From JALOPX01 sp041309605 (lineage in GTDB: Bacteria; Krumholzibacteriota; Krumholzibacteriia; Krumholzibacteriales; Krumholzibacteriaceae), in assembly GCA_041309605.1 (NCBI GenBank), contig JBFYZH010000099.1, positions 1 to 10,343 on the forward strand: DNA of 10,343 nucleotides. The letters are read 5' to 3'. This document shows, piece by piece, positions 1 through 6,458 of this stretch. The first letter of the stretch is position 1. Every line of letters starts with the position of its first letter. The translations under genes were made by a program, and so were the position numbers. Under the pieces are notes generated by a model that searched no databases, was not told where the DNA came from, and saw only the letters and a list, made by a program, of their open reading frames with translations.

Positions 1-1
1 G

Positions 2-469
2 GCGGCAGGAGCTTTAATGAGAGCCGTTTCACCGCTGCCCCCATGCGTCGAATCATCGAAGGAAGAATCCGCGGAACTGTTCCTGCAGCAGACCGGTTGT
101 CCCGCTTGCGAGATTCATGCGTGCATATCAGATTTCACGGAGAAACTCTTCCGGAATCCACGTTGGCTGGAAATGGAGGCGTCATCCATAGTCTCCGGGC
201 TCGCCGGATTTTTTAGCGGGCGTACGGGTCCTTGTCCCTCTAATTCGGTCATAATCAAGATCGACGGCGAACCCGCCGCAGGGACCGCCGTAAGCCTCGA
301 CGGAGTGTTCACCGCCGTCACCGACCAGGACGGCACGGCAGTCTTCCCGTGCGCAGGACATGGAACGCACTACCTGCTTATCGATATCCCCGGGCTCGGA
401 CCCGGCGGATGCCTGCCATTCGAGATAAGTCCCGGCGATACAGGCCTGACCGAATTCGATCTGCCCTGA
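2..469 (+). CDS. 3' end of an unrecognised cysteine-rich protein with a C-terminal beta-sandwich-like segment (partial)
   Basis: I do not recognise this protein. The reading frame is open from base 2, so the gene probably begins before the window and the ATG at 17 is probably internal; no SD sequence is visible before it. Counting from that ATG there are 150 residues with seven Cys (10, 28, 31, 36, 73, 112, 132), including a CPAC motif at 28-31. Residues about 77-125 have the pattern G-x-P-x-x-G-x-x-V-x-L-D-G followed by T-D-x-D-G-x-x-x-F and a later IPG. That pattern is typical of carboxypeptidase-regulatory-like or other transthyretin-like beta-sandwich domains found in extracytoplasmic proteins. 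The frame ends with TGA at 467-469. Codon use looks like that of neighbouring genes. It lies 163 bp upstream of the tonB-like gene on the same strand. Function cannot be inferred; the fold is a pattern-based guess. Confidence 0.6.
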   Translation, partial: AAGALMRAVSPLPPCVESSKEESAELFLQQTGCPACEIHACISDFTEKLFRNPRWLEMEASSIVSGLAGFFSGRTGPCPSNSVIIKIDGEPAAGTAVSLDGVFTAVTDQDGTAVFPCAGHGTHYLLIDIPGLGPGGCLPFEISPGDTGLTEFDLP

Positions 470-536
470 CACGGCCTCGATACGCCGGCACGGTCCATAC
501 CTTTTCCCGTCCACGTTCTCGCCGTTGAAACGAACG

Positions 537-560
537 GGCGCCTCGGCGCATCGAGGCGTC
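537..560 (+). other. GC-rich hairpin between ORF1 and the tonB-like gene
   Basis: CGCCTCG (539-545) and CGAGGCG (552-558) form a perfect 7-bp stem with a 6-base loop. One G-T and one G-C pair extend it outward to 537/560. It lies 68 bases after the ORF1 stop, in an otherwise featureless 163-bp gap. No T-run follows, so it is not a canonical intrinsic terminator. It could be a weak terminator, an mRNA-stabilising structure, or chance in GC-rich DNA. Confidence 0.35.
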
Positions 561-577
561 GCCGGTCCGCTGGCCCC

Positions 578-606
578 TTGACTCCGATTATCCGGCCAGG
601 CATATT
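578..606 (+). promoter_or_regulatory. Possible sigma70-type promoter for the tonB-like gene
   Basis: TTGACT (578-583) matches the -35 consensus at 5 of 6 bases. After a 17-base spacer comes CATATT (601-606), a 4-of-6 match to the -10 consensus. Transcription would start near base 613, leaving a leader of only about 20 nt, with the SD-like GAGGAAG at 614-620 almost at the 5' end. That short leader lowers confidence. An AT-rich stretch (603-612) offers other -10 registers, but with spacing that is too long. Confidence 0.4.
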
Positions 607-632
607 AATAATCGAGGAAGTGACCTGAAAAG

Positions 633-1301
633 ATGGAAAAAATAAGAGAATACGACAAGAGAATGACGAAAAGGCTCCTTTTGATGATTCTCCCGGCCTT
701 TGTCGTCATCATTCTTTTACTGGTCGCCGCGGAAAAAACGAAGGTTACCGGCAGGATTTTTTCCGTGGGATATGAGGGGCCGATGCAGATCCTGCCCGAT
801 ATTACGATCATCGACAACAGGGGGATCGAATCGACGATATACTCCGAGGAAAAACACACCATGGTGCTGCGCGACGTGGAGATATTCAGTGAAGAGGAGG
901 AGGATATCGACCAGGAGGACCCGGAGATAAGCACCGCCCCCGAAAGGGAGATCGACAAGCTGATCGTCGACGAAGTTCCCGCAAACGACTACCTGCGCAC
1001 CTACGCCTCTCATACCAGCGTCCCCTACAGACAGGATTTCGTGATAATCAAGATGGTAAAACCGGAATATCCGGAAGACGCGTTCAGAAGGAACGTGGAA
1101 GGTTATGTACTAGTCGAAGTATACGTCGACGAATCGGGATATGTGTCGGAAGCCTGGGTCATAAAGGTCCAGGGACTGGAGAGTTTCGAAAAAGCCTCAC
1201 TCGAGGCGGTGAGGCAGTTCGTCTTCCGGCCGGTCCTGGAGAACGGGGCGCCGCAACCGTTCTGGATAAGTTTCCTGATAAATTTCAGGTTTAAACGCTA
1301 G
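633..1301 (+). CDS. TonB-family energy-transducing protein
   Basis: This 222-aa protein has TonB layout: a short basic cytoplasmic tail, one membrane segment (about residues 14-33), a periplasmic linker, and a C-terminal TonB domain (about 138-222). The domain is recognisable from KPEYPEDAFRRNVEG, the strand VLVEVYVDESG, and the helix-strand AVRQFVFRPVLENG-PQPFW. Proteins of this family couple the ExbB/ExbD proton-motive-force motor to TonB-dependent outer-membrane transporters; some act instead in other envelope tasks. The linker is acidic (a Glu/Asp cluster at about 87-97) rather than rich in Pro-Lys/Pro-Glu repeats as in classical TonB. No exbB, exbD or receptor gene is visible nearby. The ATG at 633 is chosen because GAGGAAG (614-620) precedes it; the ATG at 663 would still retain the membrane segment. 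Its TAG stop overlaps the stop of the convergent lipoprotein gene. Confidence 0.9.
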   Translation: MEKIREYDKRMTKRLLLMILPAFVVIILLLVAAEKTKVTGRIFSVGYEGPMQILPDITIIDNRGIESTIYSEEKHTMVLRDVEIFSEEEEDIDQEDPEISTAPEREIDKLIVDEVPANDYLRTYASHTSVPYRQDFVIIKMVKPEYPEDAFRRNVEGYVLVEVYVDESGYVSEAWVIKVQGLESFEKASLEAVRQFVFRPVLENGAPQPFWISFLINFRFKR

Positions 1302-3028
1302 GGCTCGGTCCTCAGGGTCGTATATCGCAGGACTATTTCATTTCTGACGGTATTGAAATGCAGCCCTTCTCCGGTCAACATTTCGATGTATTGATGCCGC
1401 CTGCTTTTCAGACTTCGTTCCATCTCGTCCCTCAGCGCGCCGCCGGAAGCGGAACTGAGCGCCATCGCTTCCAGCACCCTGCGTACCCCCGAATATCCGG
1501 CGACGCTGAACCTGTTCACGTCGCCGGCCTGTTCGCCGGTGAAGGCGGCCGCCGAACGATACATCCGTTCGTTACCGTTCACGTCCGACTCGGCGGGAAA
1601 CACCGCGCCTGCCATGTCACGCCCGGCCATCCGGAGAAGATTCCTTGAATTCCACGCGCTTGTCCCCAGTAGCTGAACCCCGAACTCGTAGAACGAAAGC
1701 TGGGGCAGTATCAGAATGAGGTCCTCGGTATCGGAGGCTATGAAAAGGGCTTCAGGATCCGCTTTCCTTATGTTGTCGATATAGACCAGGAAGTCCGTGC
1801 TGCCTTCGTCGTAAAAATCGGATGCCACCAGGGAAGCTCCATGGTATTCCACGCTCCGCCTGAAAAGCGACTCCATCACTCTGGATCGAAGGTTGTCCGC
1901 GGACAGGAACGCGAAGCGCGTCAGCCCCATGTTCACGCATGCCACGCGGGCAAGAGCGTGAATCTCCGCTTCCGAATCGGTGGCCGCCTGGAACACAAAG
2001 TCGCCTATCACGTCTATTCCCGTCTCCGAGGCTACGGGGGAAAAAAGGACGACCCCGTTGTACTGGGCAACCTGGGCGGCGGCGATCGTCGTCGAACTCA
2101 ATATGTCCCCGACCAGGGCGGAGACATTCTCTCTGCTTATCATCCTCTCCACTATCGAGCGCGCTTCCAGCGCGTCGGCCCTTGTATCACCGACCACAAG
2201 TTCGATCTCTCCCTTCCCCCTCATCCTCGATTCCTTTATGGCGAGGGAGGCCCCGGACAGAAACGCCTGGCCCAGAGGTGAGAACCGTCCGCTCAATGGA
2301 CAGAGCAATCCTATACGGAAGAGACCGGCCGTCCCGCCGGTTTCCGAAACCGGCCGCGAAAGCACATAACTGTGGGCGGCAACCCTGTCGGGCACTATCT
2401 GCAGCGAATCCATGGAGGCGATCTGGAACCTCAGCGAATCCATATAAGCGGAGTCCGCTCCGACTGCGGCGAAAGACATGCAGGCGTCCAGAATGATGTC
2501 GATACCGTTCGAAGATGGATATTCGACCCGCAACCCTTCAAGCTGTGGAGCGGAAAGAAGGGCGGCGACCTCCTCCAGGGCGCTTCTGGCCGAATCGCTT
2601 TTCGCCTGGTCCAGCTCAAGAGACATCGCCGACAGAAGTTCGAGGGCGGAGTCATGGAAAAGTCCCTTGGCCCGGTCTATCGCCGCGAGCATCAACAGGG
2701 CGCTCCCCCTGGCGGAGCTTTCCACCTCCTCCCCGGCCAACGGAAGAAGCAGGGATCTCGCTTCCGAAAGGTATCCGAGTTCGATGCCCGCCGACCCCGT
2801 AAGCATCGTGATTTCCACGATCTCGGGTCCGTCCGGAAATTCCCTGATATACTTCAGGCCGGCTTTGCGGATTTCCTTGTCGTTCTTTTCCGATTCGAGA
2901 GTCCTTATCCGTTCGACCAGTTCTTCCCTCCGCTGTCCCGGCGTGCCCTCGGGCCGAAGATCCGGCGAACGCCCCGCGCAGGAGAGAAATAACATGAGCA
3001 CGACCGCCGATGAGATCCTTCGCGTCAT
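1298..3028 (-). CDS. Lipoprotein with helical N-terminal region and periplasmic-binding (LIVBP/LpoA-like) domain
   Basis: This 576-aa predicted lipoprotein has a positive N-terminus (MTRR), a hydrophobic stretch, and FLSC ending at Cys17 as a plausible, not perfect, lipobox. Residues about 32-160 are helical and TPR-like (ELGYLSEARSLLLPLAGE is typical). From about 237 a type-1 periplasmic-binding fold begins with IGLLCPLSGRFSPLGQAFLSGASLA, as in branched-chain amino-acid/amide ABC receptors (Periplasmic_binding_6), and it runs nearly to the end. A helical lipoprotein fused to this fold resembles LpoA, the outer-membrane activator of class A penicillin-binding proteins, but a ligand receptor is equally possible. 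No ABC permease or ATPase is nearby. The frame stays open upstream to 3451, but that part merely shadows the carbonic-anhydrase gene. The ATG at 3028 gives the signal peptide and overlaps the upstream TGA as ATGA, suggesting translational coupling; the SD is weak. Confidence 0.8.
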   Translation of the reverse strand: MTRRISSAVVLMLFLSCAGRSPDLRPEGTPGQRREELVERIRTLESEKNDKEIRKAGLKYIREFPDGPEIVEITMLTGSAGIELGYLSEARSLLLPLAGEEVESSARGSALLMLAAIDRAKGLFHDSALELLSAMSLELDQAKSDSARSALEEVAALLSAPQLEGLRVEYPSSNGIDIILDACMSFAAVGADSAYMDSLRFQIASMDSLQIVPDRVAAHSYVLSRPVSETGGTAGLFRIGLLCPLSGRFSPLGQAFLSGASLAIKESRMRGKGEIELVVGDTRADALEARSIVERMISRENVSALVGDILSSTTIAAAQVAQYNGVVLFSPVASETGIDVIGDFVFQAATDSEAEIHALARVACVNMGLTRFAFLSADNLRSRVMESLFRRSVEYHGASLVASDFYDEGSTDFLVYIDNIRKADPEALFIASDTEDLILILPQLSFYEFGVQLLGTSAWNSRNLLRMAGRDMAGAVFPAESDVNGNERMYRSAAAFTGEQAGDVNRFSVAGYSGVRRVLEAMALSSASGGALRDEMERSLKSRRHQYIEMLTGEGLHFNTVRNEIVLRYTTLRTEP

Positions 3029-3558
3029 CCCGCCCGCCTTGAAAACACTCCGCGCCCGAGATACGACAGCGCAAGGTTGTGATATTCGACCGCCTGTTTC
3101 CTCAACCTGTCGATCGCTTCGTCGGTCAGATCCTTCTTTACCGACCCCGGTATTCCGGCCACGAGCGAACCGGGCGGGACGATCGTTCCCTCCAGCAACA
3201 CGCTGCCGGCGGCCACTATGCATCCTTTGCCCACAATCGTTCCGTCCAGGATCACCGCTCCCATCCCGATAAGCGTCCCGTCCCCGATGGTGCAGGAGTG
3301 CAGAACCGCACCGTGACCGACGGTCACGTAATCGCCCACCACCAGTTCCGGGCCGCCGGTGGTGTTGTGGCACACGCAGCCGTCCTGGATATTGCTGTAC
3401 CTGCCGATCGAAATCTTCCAGCAATCCCCGCGGATCACCGCCTGATGCCATACGCTGGAACAGTCCCCTATGGTGACGTCCCCCGTCACGCTGGCGGACG
3501 GGGCGATATATACGTCCCTACCGATCGCCGGTTCGAATCCCTGGAAAGACTCGATCAA
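3025..3558 (-). CDS. Gamma carbonic anhydrase-like hexapeptide-repeat protein (YrdA/PaaY family)
   Basis: This 177-aa protein has a left-handed beta-helix of hexapeptide repeats (about residues 10-135; for example SVTGDVTIGDCS, TIGDGTLIGMGAVI) and a C-terminal helix that packs on the trimer. The three metal-ligand histidines of the gamma-class fold are present: His64 (in VCHNT), His82 (VGHGA) and His87 (VLHSC). The conserved Arg43-Gly-Asp45 and Gln58-Asp59 are also there. It could therefore bind Zn or Fe and hydrate CO2, but many family members have no shown carbonic anhydrase activity and are annotated as CaiE/PaaY-like acyl-carrier or thioester-related proteins. Length is normal for the YrdA-like subgroup. 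The start is TTG at 3558, 6 bases after AGGAGG. It begins 10 bp after the BFN gene and overlaps the next gene by 4 bp. Confidence 0.9.
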   Translation of the reverse strand: MIESFQGFEPAIGRDVYIAPSASVTGDVTIGDCSSVWHQAVIRGDCWKISIGRYSNIQDGCVCHNTTGGPELVVGDYVTVGHGAVLHSCTIGDGTLIGMGAVILDGTIVGKGCIVAAGSVLLEGTIVPPGSLVAGIPGSVKKDLTDEAIDRLRKQAVEYHNLALSYLGRGVFSRRAG

Positions 3559-3564
3559 TTTCCA

Positions 3565-3570
3565 CCTCCT
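3565..3570 (-). promoter_or_regulatory. Strong SD fixing the TTG start of the gamma-CA gene
   Basis: AGGAGG lies 6 bases before the TTG at 3558. It overlaps the TAG stop of the upstream BFN gene (3571-3569), reading TAGGAGG. This supports the TTG start, because no ATG or GTG is available at the N-terminus of the conserved domain. Confidence 0.8.
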
Positions 3571-4054
3571 AGATATCCAGGTTGCCGAAATCCCCCGGAT
3601 CGAGATTCTGAAAATGCCTCCTGATATCGTCGTCCTCTTCTTTCCCGACCTGAAGATTCCGCCTGTATTTCATGAACAGATCGCTGTCGACGTATATCGA
3701 TGCCTTCGCCCGCAGGGCAAGGGCGATCGAATCGCTCGGTCTCGCGTCGATAAAAAACAGTTCATCCTCGCGCTGCAGGACGATACGGGCAAAATACGTA
3801 TCCTTCTGAAGTCCGGTGATCTCGATGCTCACGATCCTGCCGCCGAGTTCCTCCACGACGATCCTGAGCAGATCGTGGGTCATCGGCCGATCGAAGGTTT
3901 TGCCGGCAAGCTCGATATAGATCGATGTGGCTTCCGCCGGGCCGATCCAGATGGGCAGCACTTCATCGGAGTCGGACGTTTTCAACATCACGACCGGATG
4001 TTCCCGCTCCCTGTCGAACGCTATCCCGCTGACATGGACCAGAATCAATCCCAT
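3569..4054 (-). CDS. Bifunctional nuclease-family protein (BFN, DUF151)
   Basis: This 161-aa protein matches the DUF151/BFN family from end to end. The marks are EVLPIWIGPAEATSIYIEL at 31-49, RPMTHDLL at 56-63, then LGGRIVSIEITGLQKDTYFARI, and FIDARPSDSIALALR at 101-115. A few members, such as plant BBD and the Mycobacterium homologue, are reported to have DNase and RNase activity; the role in most bacteria is not settled. It lacks the UVR domain that some bacterial homologues carry, and ends in a short charged tail (EEDDD, about 139-143). The ATG at 4054 is preceded by GGGAG, which overlaps the upstream gene's TAA. Spacing is 8 bp to the upstream parvulin gene and 10 bp to the gamma-CA gene downstream, consistent with one operon. 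Confidence 0.9.
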   Translation of the reverse strand: MGLILVHVSGIAFDREREHPVVMLKTSDSDEVLPIWIGPAEATSIYIELAGKTFDRPMTHDLLRIVVEELGGRIVSIEITGLQKDTYFARIVLQREDELFFIDARPSDSIALALRAKASIYVDSDLFMKYRRNLQVGKEEDDDIRRHFQNLDPGDFGNLDI

Positions 4055-4062
4055 CGTCCCGT

Positions 4063-5262
4063 TTACTCCCTGTCTTCCTTCGCCTTGTCCATTATTTCTT
4101 CCATCGATTCGAGCTTTTCATGCGGATTATTCAGGTTATCGATCATCCATTTTGCGGACTCCACGATGTCTGAATCGGGATAATTCTTGATGAGTTCGTC
4201 CATAGTCCTTCTTGCCTGCGTCAGATCCTGAAGCTCCTCGGCGTAAACGAATCCGATCATGAAGAGGGCCTGCGAAGCGTATTTGTGTACCGGATACCTG
4301 TTTACCAGTTCCCTGTAATCCAGAATACGCGTGTATGCGGCGTCCTCGGCCTGCGCGATCTCCCAGAGCTGATCGGGCGTTCTGGTCATCTTGAGGACTT
4401 CATCCTGGGCCAGGTTCTGCGGTTTGTATTTCTTCCTCAACCTGTCAATCTCGACATTGAGCATTTCGGAAGATGATTCCTGCTGCAGTTTCTCGATGAT
4501 GCTCTCCCTCACTTCAGACAGAGGCTTCACCACGGCCGGTTTCAGATCGTTTATCATCACCAGCGAATAACCCTTTTCGTGCTTTATCACGTCGCTGATC
4601 TCACCGGGGGCAAGATTGGCGATACCGTCCGAAAAACTCCCGGAAACACCGATGAACTTGATGAAACCGCCCGGATTGAAATAACCGAGGTTTCCGTACG
4701 CGGGCGCAGTCGACCCGTCCTCGGATTCCCCCTTCGCGATGGTGCTGAACTTTTCCCCGTTCGTTATTCTTTTTTTCCATTCAACGCATTTCATGCTGTC
4801 GACGGAAAAAATATGCTGTGCCTTGCAGAGCTCGTTGGTGACGAATTCGTCCGTATGGTTCTCGTAGTAAATTTCCACGTCCTTGTCGGAAATCGACACT
4901 TTCCCGACTACAAATTCGGAATAATACGCGCCTATAAGCACGCGCCTCTCGATTGCCTCCATTTCGGCCCGGACCTTCTCGTCGTTCCTCATATTCTTGT
5001 TTTTGGCTTCGATGAAAAACAATTCATCGTTGATGATCATGTCCACGAACTTCGCTCTTCCTTCCGGACCTTTGTACTGGTTTTTCTGATTTTCCGGAAG
5101 CTGTCCGAATTTATCATCGATATCCTTGTTGGTGATCTTCATGTCGCCAATCCGGGCGGCAACACCTTCATCGATCTTCATCGTTCCTTCCTTTTCCTGG
5201 CAGGATACGACGAACATTCCCGATATCACCAATACCGGCAAGATGAAAGACGCTCTCCTCAT
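4063..5262 (-). CDS. Lipid-anchored parvulin-type peptidyl-prolyl isomerase with C-terminal TPR-like region
   Basis: This 399-aa protein is a PrsA/SurA-like foldase of the periplasm. The N-terminus MRRASFILPVLVISGMF leads to the lipobox VVSC, giving a lipidated Cys21. A SurA-type N-terminal helical segment (about 30-140) includes FVDMIINDELFFIEAKNKN. The parvulin domain (about 143-241) has KAQHIF, GNLGYFNPGGF and PGEISDVIKHEKGYSLVMI. The C-terminal region (about 296-384) looks TPR-like: YRELVNRYPVHKYASQALFMIGFVYAE, then LIKNYPDSDIVESAKWMIDN. Such helical pairs are common in YfgC/BamD-like proteins, and here they add to the foldase. The likely role is isomerising prolines and chaperoning exported proteins. 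I chose the ATG at 5262 because AGGAGG lies 8 bases before it and it yields a clean signal peptide; an in-frame ATG at 5289 would add nine residues and has no SD. Confidence 0.88.
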   Translation of the reverse strand: MRRASFILPVLVISGMFVVSCQEKEGTMKIDEGVAARIGDMKITNKDIDDKFGQLPENQKNQYKGPEGRAKFVDMIINDELFFIEAKNKNMRNDEKVRAEMEAIERRVLIGAYYSEFVVGKVSISDKDVEIYYENHTDEFVTNELCKAQHIFSVDSMKCVEWKKRITNGEKFSTIAKGESEDGSTAPAYGNLGYFNPGGFIKFIGVSGSFSDGIANLAPGEISDVIKHEKGYSLVMINDLKPAVVKPLSEVRESIIEKLQQESSSEMLNVEIDRLRKKYKPQNLAQDEVLKMTRTPDQLWEIAQAEDAAYTRILDYRELVNRYPVHKYASQALFMIGFVYAEELQDLTQARRTMDELIKNYPDSDIVESAKWMIDNLNNPHEKLESMEEIMDKAKEDRE

Positions 5263-5270
5263 CCTTGACA

Positions 5271-5276
5271 CCTCCT
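5271..5276 (-). promoter_or_regulatory. SD sequence that decides the parvulin start
   Basis: AGGAGG sits 8 bases upstream of the ATG at 5262. It falls inside the coding frame if the earlier ATG at 5289 were used, which argues for the later start. Confidence 0.8.
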
Positions 5277-5289
5277 GGTTAACCTTCAT

Positions 5290-6393
5290 TCACTGTTTGA
5301 ATTCGCCATTGTCTCCGTTTTCCAACTCCTCCAGAATATCCCTGACCTTCTGGCTTTCCCCCCTTTTGCATACCATGACCGTCCCGCGGTTCACAACGAC
5401 TATGATGTCATTGACGCCTATCGCCGCGGTCAGTCCGCCCGGGTTGAAGAAAATGTTACCGCTGGAATTCAGCGTCTTTATCTCTCCTGCCCCGGCATTC
5501 CGGGAATCGTCGAGAGGGAGAATATCGTAGAGGGCGTCCCATGAACCGACATCGTTCCAGCCCAGGCACACCGGGATAACGACCACGTTGCCGGCTTTTT
5601 CCAGTATGCCGTAATCGACCGATATCTCCGGCATCCTCGCGTATTCAACCGCTATGGTCTCTTCGGACCCGGCCTCCCTGAAAGCTCTCTCCATCCGTTC
5701 AAGGGGATCCCTTCCATCGGGAAGAAACCGGTTCCATGCATCGAGAAAGACCGAAGGACGCCACATGAAAATCCCGCTGTTCCAGAAAAAACCGCCTTTT
5801 GCGATATAGTCCGACGCCTTTTCCCTGGACGGCTTCTCATAAAATTTCTTTACGCTGAAGACCTCCATGCGGTTCCCGGGTAACGATCCCTTTTCCGCCG
5901 GCAAGGGGATCCGGTAGGGATCGCCGGCCTCGATGTAACCGTACCCGGTCGCGGGATGGCCCGGCTCGATTCCGAAGGTCACGAGCACATCCGACCTTTC
6001 CGAGATTTCCGACGCGAGCGAAACGGCCTCATGAAATCCCCCGGTATCGGTTATAAGATGGTCGGAGGGACAGCAGAGCACGGGTTCGTCGCTCCCCCTG
6101 GAGCGGATCATCGCCGCGGCAGCCGCGAGACTTGGAGCCGTATTCCTGCCCGAAGGTTCGGCGAAGATATTATACGGAGATAATCCGGGAAGCTCCCTGC
6201 GGACCAGGTCCACCTGATCCTTCAGGGTCAGAACGATGATCCTGCCGGGATCGGTCATCGCGCTCAGGCGCCGGTATGTCACAAGGAGCATCGAGCCATC
6301 GCCCGTGATGTCCAGAAACTGCTTCGGCCTGCCTGAGGTACTGTACGGCCAGAAACGTTTTCCTTTTCCTCCTGCCAGTATCACAGCATACAC
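5290..6393 (-). CDS. manC: Mannose-1-phosphate guanylyltransferase (GDP-mannose pyrophosphorylase)
   Basis: This 367-aa cytoplasmic enzyme makes GDP-mannose from mannose-1-phosphate and GTP. It has the nucleotidyltransferase signature LAGGKGKRFWP (6-16) with PKQFL just after, EPSGRNTAP for the nucleotide pocket, CPSDH, PATGYGYIE, FYEKP, FFWNSGIFMW, and WNDVGSWDALYD. The length fits the single-domain type; there is no C-terminal cupin phosphomannose isomerase domain. GDP-mannose feeds lipopolysaccharide, capsule or exopolysaccharide, and GDP-fucose or GDP-rhamnose. It follows the phosphomannomutase gene, which supplies its substrate, after 65 bp. The start is GTG at 6393, with GGGAG about 7 bases upstream. 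A likely own promoter lies in the gap. Heavily related NDP-sugar pyrophosphorylases exist, but the motif set points to mannose. Confidence 0.93.
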   Translation of the reverse strand: MYAVILAGGKGKRFWPYSTSGRPKQFLDITGDGSMLLVTYRRLSAMTDPGRIIVLTLKDQVDLVRRELPGLSPYNIFAEPSGRNTAPSLAAAAAMIRSRGSDEPVLCCPSDHLITDTGGFHEAVSLASEISERSDVLVTFGIEPGHPATGYGYIEAGDPYRIPLPAEKGSLPGNRMEVFSVKKFYEKPSREKASDYIAKGGFFWNSGIFMWRPSVFLDAWNRFLPDGRDPLERMERAFREAGSEETIAVEYARMPEISVDYGILEKAGNVVVIPVCLGWNDVGSWDALYDILPLDDSRNAGAGEIKTLNSSGNIFFNPGGLTAAIGVNDIIVVVNRGTVMVCKRGESQKVRDILEELENGDNGEFKQ

Positions 6394-6441
6394 AAGAGCG
6401 CTCCCATGGATGCATCGTGCGACAACTTATGACGGACACGT

Positions 6442-6450
6442 ATTATAACA
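6442..6450 (-). promoter_or_regulatory. Extended -10 promoter for manC and downstream genes
   Basis: On the - strand, TGT immediately followed by TATAAT forms a perfect extended -10 element (TGnTATAAT) 9 bases after the pgm-type gene's stop. No good -35 hexamer lies at 16-18 bp upstream, which is usual for extended -10 promoters. Transcription would begin near 6435, giving a leader of about 42 nt before the GTG at 6393. It would let manC and the envelope genes be expressed apart from the ribosomal genes. Confidence 0.55.
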
Positions 6451-6458
6451 ATCCGACG

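Noticed and set aside
537..560. Intrinsic terminator for ORF1
   Set aside because: The stem is good but no T-run follows on the + strand, so I list it only as a hairpin.
1939..3272. Several long + strand open frames opposite the lipoprotein gene (up to 264 codons)
   Set aside because: Their compositions are Arg/Ser/Pro-rich and without family motifs, typical of shadow frames in GC-rich coding DNA; the - strand has a clear signal peptide and domains.
3029..3451. Upstream extension of the lipoprotein frame (making a 717-aa protein)
   Set aside because: The extra residues are Arg/Gly/His-rich and overlap the well-conserved gamma-CA gene in another frame. The ATG at 3028 gives a signal peptide and an ATGA junction.
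3531..3545. GGTTCGAATCC, like a tRNA T-arm (+ strand)
   Set aside because: The flanking bases do not form the 5-bp T stem (only two pairs match), no acceptor or anticodon arm is seen, and it lies in the gamma-CA coding region.
3470..4183. A 237-codon + strand open frame opposite BFN and gamma-CA
   Set aside because: The - strand carries unmistakable DUF151 and hexapeptide-repeat sequences, and the + strand product has no recognisable pattern.
5263..5289. Earlier ATG for the parvulin gene, adding nine residues
   Set aside because: The AGGAGG before 5262 would be inside the coding frame, and 5289 has no SD of its own; the signal peptide starts naturally at 5262.
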